Below are positions 60,198 through 64,000 of a stretch of DNA of 64,000 nucleotides, piece after piece. The DNA is from Candidatus Gagatemarchaeum stordalenia (GTDB lineage Archaea > Thermoproteota > Nitrososphaeria > Nitrososphaerales > Gagatemarchaeaceae). Made by a program: the position numbers and the translations under genes. The stretch spans positions 61,889 to 125,888 of the forward strand of contig PLUF01000043.1 of NCBI GenBank assembly GCA_003164815.1, read 5' to 3'. The first letter of the stretch is position 1. Each line of letters starts with the position of its first letter. A model generated the notes under the pieces. The model saw only the letters and a program-made list of their open reading frames with translations. It was not told the DNA's origin and made no database searches.

Positions 60198-63100
60198 CTA
60201 CACCGCGTCCTTCAGCCTCAGCCTAGGCGCTATGTTCAGGCTCATCATCTCCTGGAGCAGGAGCTTGAAGGCGTAGGCGACAACCACAGTGGAGATCTTG
60301 GCCTGGTCCCCGTCTATCTTGCAGGCGTACTTTCGCTGCTTCGCGTCGTAGTACGCTATCAGGCCGCACTTCTCGCAGACGTTGATCTCCGTCTTGTCCG
60401 CCTCGTCGAGTAGCCTGTCCTTCAGGACCATCGAGGCCCCGTAGGCGATTAGGCAGTCTCTCTCCATCTCTCCGAACCTGAGGCCTCCCCCGCGGGCCCT
60501 GCCCTCGGTGGGCTGCTTTGTCAGCATCTGGACCTGACCGCGCGCCCTTGCGTGGATCTTGTCGGCGACCATGTGGTGGAGCTTCTGGTAGTAAACGACC
60601 CCGATGAAGACGTCGACCGCGAACTTCTTCCCGGTCTTGCCATCGTAGAGGACCTCTCTGCCCGTCTTCTCGAAGCCGCGCTCCTCGAGGACCTTCTCGA
60701 AGTCCTCGGGTGTCTCCCCCGCGAAGCCCGTACCGTCAGCCGGCCATCCCCTGAGCGACGCGCCCTTCCCGGCAATCGACTCGATGAACTGTCCGACGGT
60801 CATTCTGGACGGGAACGCGTGTGGGTTGATGATGACGTCCGGGACCACGCCTTCGGGCGTGTAGGGCATGTCCTCCTGGGGCACGACGAGCCCGATCACT
60901 CCCTTCTGCCCGTGGCGTGATGCGAACTTGTCTCCGATCTCAGGGGTGCGCATGTCTCTGACCCGGACCTTGAACATCTTGCCTCCCTCCACGTTCTCGG
61001 TCATGAAGACGGCGTCGACCACACCGGTCTCGGTCGGCCTCACGGAGACGGAGGTGTCTCTCCGGTATGGGCCCTTTATCTCGAACTCCTTGTACTCCTC
61101 CATGAACCTGGGAGGGGAGGTCCTGCCAATCACGACGTCTCCTCCGGTCACCTGGGACTCGTGCATGACGACGCCGTCGCCCTCGAGGAGCCTGTAGAAC
61201 TTCTCGCCTCTGTACCCTCTGATGTTCGACTCTGCCGAAGGAACCTCGAATGTGTCCCGCATCCCGCCCAGGTACTGCTTCGACTCGCCCTCGTAGAGCC
61301 TGTAGAAGAAGGAACGGGCAAAGCCTCTCTCGATGCTCGACCTGTTCATGATTATGGCGTCCTCTATGTTGTAGCCCTCGAACGAGAGTACCGCAACCAC
61401 CGCGTTGGTGCCGAACGGCCTTTCGGTGATGTTCAGCAGCTCGGTCGACTTGGTCTTCACCATCGGAGACTGCGGGTTGACGAGGAGGTGCTGCCTCACG
61501 AAGGTCGATAATGGGTAGGTGGGGGTGGAGAAGCCGAGCGACTGCTTCGCCATCGCCGACTCGTACGTGTTCCTCGGAGACTGGTTGTGCTCCGGGTACG
61601 GGATGATGGACGCGGCGATCCCGAACATGGCGCCCGGATACAGCTCGAGGTGCGTGTGCCTGGAGGTTATCTCTTCGGCAGACATCGCGAGGAGGCAGTT
61701 CTCTTCTTCGTTCGCGTCTATGAGCTCGACGACGCCCCTCTCGACGAGGTCTCTCCATGTGAGCTCTCCGGCTACCACCTTGGTGAGCATGTCCTGGGTG
61801 AGCAGGGGCTTGCCGTTCTCGGCGACTATCAGGGGCCTCATGACCCTGCCGGCGCTAAGGCTGACGTAGAGCCTCGCGTAGCCCTTCTTGTTGGTGGGCG
61901 CGTAGAATAGGACGCTCGCGCTCGGGTTGATCTGGCCCTCCCTCCTGAGCTTCCTGAAGGCCTTGGCGAGCCGCTCTCCGTCGTCGACGTAGCCGATGAA
62001 CCTCCCGTCCATGAATATCTTGCAGCCCTCGAGCGCCAGCTTCTCTGGTATGTCGCGGATCGGCTTTGCGCCGAGTTCCCAGAGCCTCTCCTCGACCTCG
62101 GAGGGCGGGACGCTGACCGAGATGGTCGCGGACAGGGCCAGGTTCTTGACCAGGCCGCAGTTCACTCCCTCAGGCGTCTCGGAAGGACAGATTCGGCCGA
62201 AGTGGGTCGCGTGAAGGTCTCTGGCCTCGAAGTTGGGCTGGGAGCGGCTGAGCGGGGACTGGACGCGCCTGAGGTGGCTCAGGGTGCTCAGATAGTTGGT
62301 CCGGTCCAGGAGCTGGGTAACTCCGACCTTGCCCCTGCCCCAATTGCCCGTAGCGATCGCGTTGTTGAGCTTGTCGGTGATTATACCCGTCCGGATGGCG
62401 GCGCCGACGACGTTGCCCCCTCTCTTCTGACCGGCCCTCTCGAGCTGGTACTTCATGTCCCTGACGAGGTTCCTGAAGGAAGTCCTGAAGAGGTCGGCAA
62501 GCATCTGGCCTGCGAACTTGATCACCTTGTTACCATAGTGGTCTTTGTCGTCCTGCTCGATCCAGCCGAGCCTGAGCTCCATGAGCTTGCAGACGGCCTC
62601 GCCGAGGAACATCGCCTTGTCATACCGCTTGTCGTCAGCCTTGCCGAGGTGCGGAAGGAAGCCCCAGTCGAGCATCGACTGTGCCCTCTTGATCCTGAAC
62701 TCCTCGAGCATTCCGTGAGCGACCCTGTTGCCGATGTAGACGAGCGCGTCCTTGTCGGTGGGCGCCTCGTTGGCCTTGTCGAACGAGACCTCGAGAAGAT
62801 CCTGTATCTCCTGCTTCGGCGAGACAGCGTTGGCGATGTCTTTGTCGGACTTGATCCCCAGCGCCCTCATGATTATCACGAACGGGAGGTCGACCGGGCA
62901 GCTCGGTATCTTGACGTTGATGGCACCGTCCTGCTTCAGCGTTACCTCGAGCTTCGAGCGGTAGCCTACGACCGACGAGTAGACCCGCGCCTTATACGTT
63001 ATGACGCCGCCCGCCTTCTCGATATCTACGAGGATCTTGTTCGGCGAGAGGTCCTCCAGACCGACGATGACCCTCTCCGAGCCGTTGATGATGAAGTAGC

Positions 63101-63563
63101 CTCCAGGGTCCTTCGGGTCCTCGCTGGCGTTGATCAGCTGCTCCTTGGTCATCTTGGAGAGCTGGCAGAGGTCGGACTTGACCATCACCGGCAGGTCGCC
63201 TATGTGCTGCCTCGTCGCCTCGCGGGACATCCCTTCCTCTTCGATCGTCATGTCGAGGTAGATCGGGGAGGCGTACGAGAGGTTCCTCAGCCTGGCCTCC
63301 ATCGGGAAGACGTTGCTGACGGAGCCGTCGATCTCGATGACCCTCGGCCGGCCCAGTTCGACCTTGCCGAACTTCACCTTGTAAGGGGTGCTGACGGTCT
63401 CTATCTCCACGTCCGCGATCTCGTCGATGATGGACTGTAGCCCTTTGAGGATGAACTCGTTGTAGCTGTTGAGGTGCTGCCTAGCTACTCCTTCCTTCTC
63501 GAGGAGGTCCTGCAGGACGATCCACGAATCGTACGGCCTACCCATCTGCTTGCTCATCGTCAC
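60198..63563 (-). CDS. rpoB: RNA polymerase subunit B (unsplit)
   Basis: 1121 residues, a single B subunit. GDKFASRHGQKGVIGLV (about 890-906), GMREAx-like segments and CEKCGLIAYYDAKQRKYACKIDGD at the C-terminus are conserved. The last zinc ligand (normally a fourth Cys) is Asp here: CxxC ... CxxD. Its ATG overlaps the rpoH stop (ATGA). The active-site partner of RpoA. Confidence 0.97.
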   Translation of the reverse strand: MTMSKQMGRPYDSWIVLQDLLEKEGVARQHLNSYNEFILKGLQSIIDEIADVEIETVSTPYKVKFGKVELGRPRVIEIDGSVSNVFPMEARLRNLSYASPIYLDMTIEEEGMSREATRQHIGDLPVMVKSDLCQLSKMTKEQLINASEDPKDPGGYFIINGSERVIVGLEDLSPNKILVDIEKAGGVITYKARVYSSVVGYRSKLEVTLKQDGAINVKIPSCPVDLPFVIIMRALGIKSDKDIANAVSPKQEIQDLLEVSFDKANEAPTDKDALVYIGNRVAHGMLEEFRIKRAQSMLDWGFLPHLGKADDKRYDKAMFLGEAVCKLMELRLGWIEQDDKDHYGNKVIKFAGQMLADLFRTSFRNLVRDMKYQLERAGQKRGGNVVGAAIRTGIITDKLNNAIATGNWGRGKVGVTQLLDRTNYLSTLSHLRRVQSPLSRSQPNFEARDLHATHFGRICPSETPEGVNCGLVKNLALSATISVSVPPSEVEERLWELGAKPIRDIPEKLALEGCKIFMDGRFIGYVDDGERLAKAFRKLRREGQINPSASVLFYAPTNKKGYARLYVSLSAGRVMRPLIVAENGKPLLTQDMLTKVVAGELTWRDLVERGVVELIDANEEENCLLAMSAEEITSRHTHLELYPGAMFGIAASIIPYPEHNQSPRNTYESAMAKQSLGFSTPTYPLSTFVRQHLLVNPQSPMVKTKSTELLNITERPFGTNAVVAVLSFEGYNIEDAIIMNRSSIERGFARSFFYRLYEGESKQYLGGMRDTFEVPSAESNIRGYRGEKFYRLLEGDGVVMHESQVTGGDVVIGRTSPPRFMEEYKEFEIKGPYRRDTSVSVRPTETGVVDAVFMTENVEGGKMFKVRVRDMRTPEIGDKFASRHGQKGVIGLVVPQEDMPYTPEGVVPDVIINPHAFPSRMTVGQFIESIAGKGASLRGWPADGTGFAGETPEDFEKVLEERGFEKTGREVLYDGKTGKKFAVDVFIGVVYYQKLHHMVADKIHARARGQVQMLTKQPTEGRARGGGLRFGEMERDCLIAYGASMVLKDRLLDEADKTEINVCEKCGLIAYYDAKQRKYACKIDGDQAKISTVVVAYAFKLLLQEMMSLNIAPRLRLKDAV

Positions 63564-63832
63564 GCCTCCACAACGTACCGGTAGTAGACGGTCTCTCCCG
63601 CCGTCTCACTCCGCCTTGTAATCTTGATGAAGTCCCCTGCCTTCGCGCCGATTGACTTTGCGGCCGGGTCGGTCGACGAGATGAACGGGAGCTGGTGCGG
63701 CATCGCGTTGTACTTGCTCAGCACGGCCCGCGCCTCCTCAGGCGTCAGCAGCTCGTGCTTCGGGACCAGGAAGTGGTCGGTTATCTTGAACGGCAGCTCT
63801 TCCTCTTCTTTCTTAGCCTTGGTCCGAGGCAT
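63560..63832 (-). CDS. rpoH: RNA polymerase subunit H
   Basis: 90 residues. ITDHFLVPKHELLTPEEARAVLSKYNAMPHQLPFI is the archaeal RpoH (Rpb5 C-terminal) signature; the N-terminus is lysine- and glutamate-rich. First gene of the operon, overlapping rpoB by four bases. The TATA box lies about 90 bases upstream (63921-63931). Confidence 0.96.
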   Translation of the reverse strand: MPRTKAKKEEEELPFKITDHFLVPKHELLTPEEARAVLSKYNAMPHQLPFISSTDPAAKSIGAKAGDFIKITRRSETAGETVYYRYVVEA

Positions 63833-63920
63833 TACGCGCTGACTCCCCCATCGACAGTAAGCCCTAGAAACAGTCTACAATGCACTCTAAGGAACGCCAG
63901 GAAAAAGGCCCCCGACGGGG

Positions 63921-63931
63921 ACTATATAAAT
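63921..63931 (-). promoter_or_regulatory. TATA box of the rpoH-rpoB-rpoA operon
   Basis: ATTTATATAGT on the minus strand, a strong archaeal TATA box. It leaves a leader of about 65 bases before rpoH, longer than for most genes in this window. Bases 63932-64000 hold no gene I can see. Confidence 0.65.
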
Positions 63932-64000
63932 GCTTCACTTCGCTCCTTTTAAGCCTTTACCAACGTGTTTGTGAATGTTTTATCCTCAAATGATTTCCTC

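Overview
The window looks archaeal. Every promoter I can read is a TATA box. Many genes start at or within about 30 bases of the predicted transcript start, often with TTG or GTG. It carries archaeal rpoH-rpoB-rpoA-rpl30e-nusA-rps12-rps7 and an archaeal EF-1alpha. RpoA (A' plus A'') and RpoB (B' plus B'') are each a single unsplit gene. Together with a fairly high GC content this suggests Thermoproteota of the Nitrososphaeria (Thaumarchaeota) type. No ammonia-oxidation gene is present, so a non-ammonia-oxidising lineage is possible; that placement is inference.

Bases 1-14150 hold an exported redox island, all on the minus strand: three paralogous Tat-exported FAD reductases of the fumarate reductase/flavocytochrome type, alternating with two M15-type peptidase-like proteins, then two surface-anchored haem-binding (ethylbenzene dehydrogenase/CbsA-like) proteins and a membrane partner. 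A decayed berberine-bridge-type oxidase lies inside it. Bases 14376-24999 hold a hydrogen and nickel island: membrane-bound [NiFe] hydrogenase (Tat-exported small subunit, cytochrome b, large subunit), HypA, an Mrp-type HypB, a maturation protease, HypC, a DUF6390-like protein, an MFS transporter, a nickel permease with a broken second copy, and NikR.

The most notable signal is a 16-bp palindrome (consensus TTCTCAA-N2-TTGAGAA) exactly 11 bases upstream of the TATA box of nine transcription units: all three flavoproteins, both haem-protein units, the hypC unit, a four-helix membrane protein, and, with weaker sites, Hsp20 and UspA. This looks like a regulon with an activator bound next to the TFB site. 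It links exported reductases, cytochromes, hydrogenase maturation and stress proteins.

Bases 25000-36000 are mixed: Hsp20, a CBS protein, a phosphoribosyltransferase, a B12-type radical SAM protein, UspA, an ABC exporter, small zinc proteins, a free-standing LAGLIDADG-type protein with an HTH, and a CPCC zinc protein. Bases 36000-54550 hold EF-1alpha, a frameshifted zinc-ribbon gene, an envelope operon (DUF883-like, holin-like, flippase-like, GtrA-like) joined to a KaiC/GvpD-like ATPase, an SGNH hydrolase, PadR with a palindromic operator, a HipA-like kinase, a methyltransferase, an Lrp-like regulator, a SpoIIM-like protein and several very small membrane proteins. Bases 54551-63832 are the RNA polymerase/ribosomal operon. 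I found no complete tRNA, rRNA, CRISPR array or insertion sequence.
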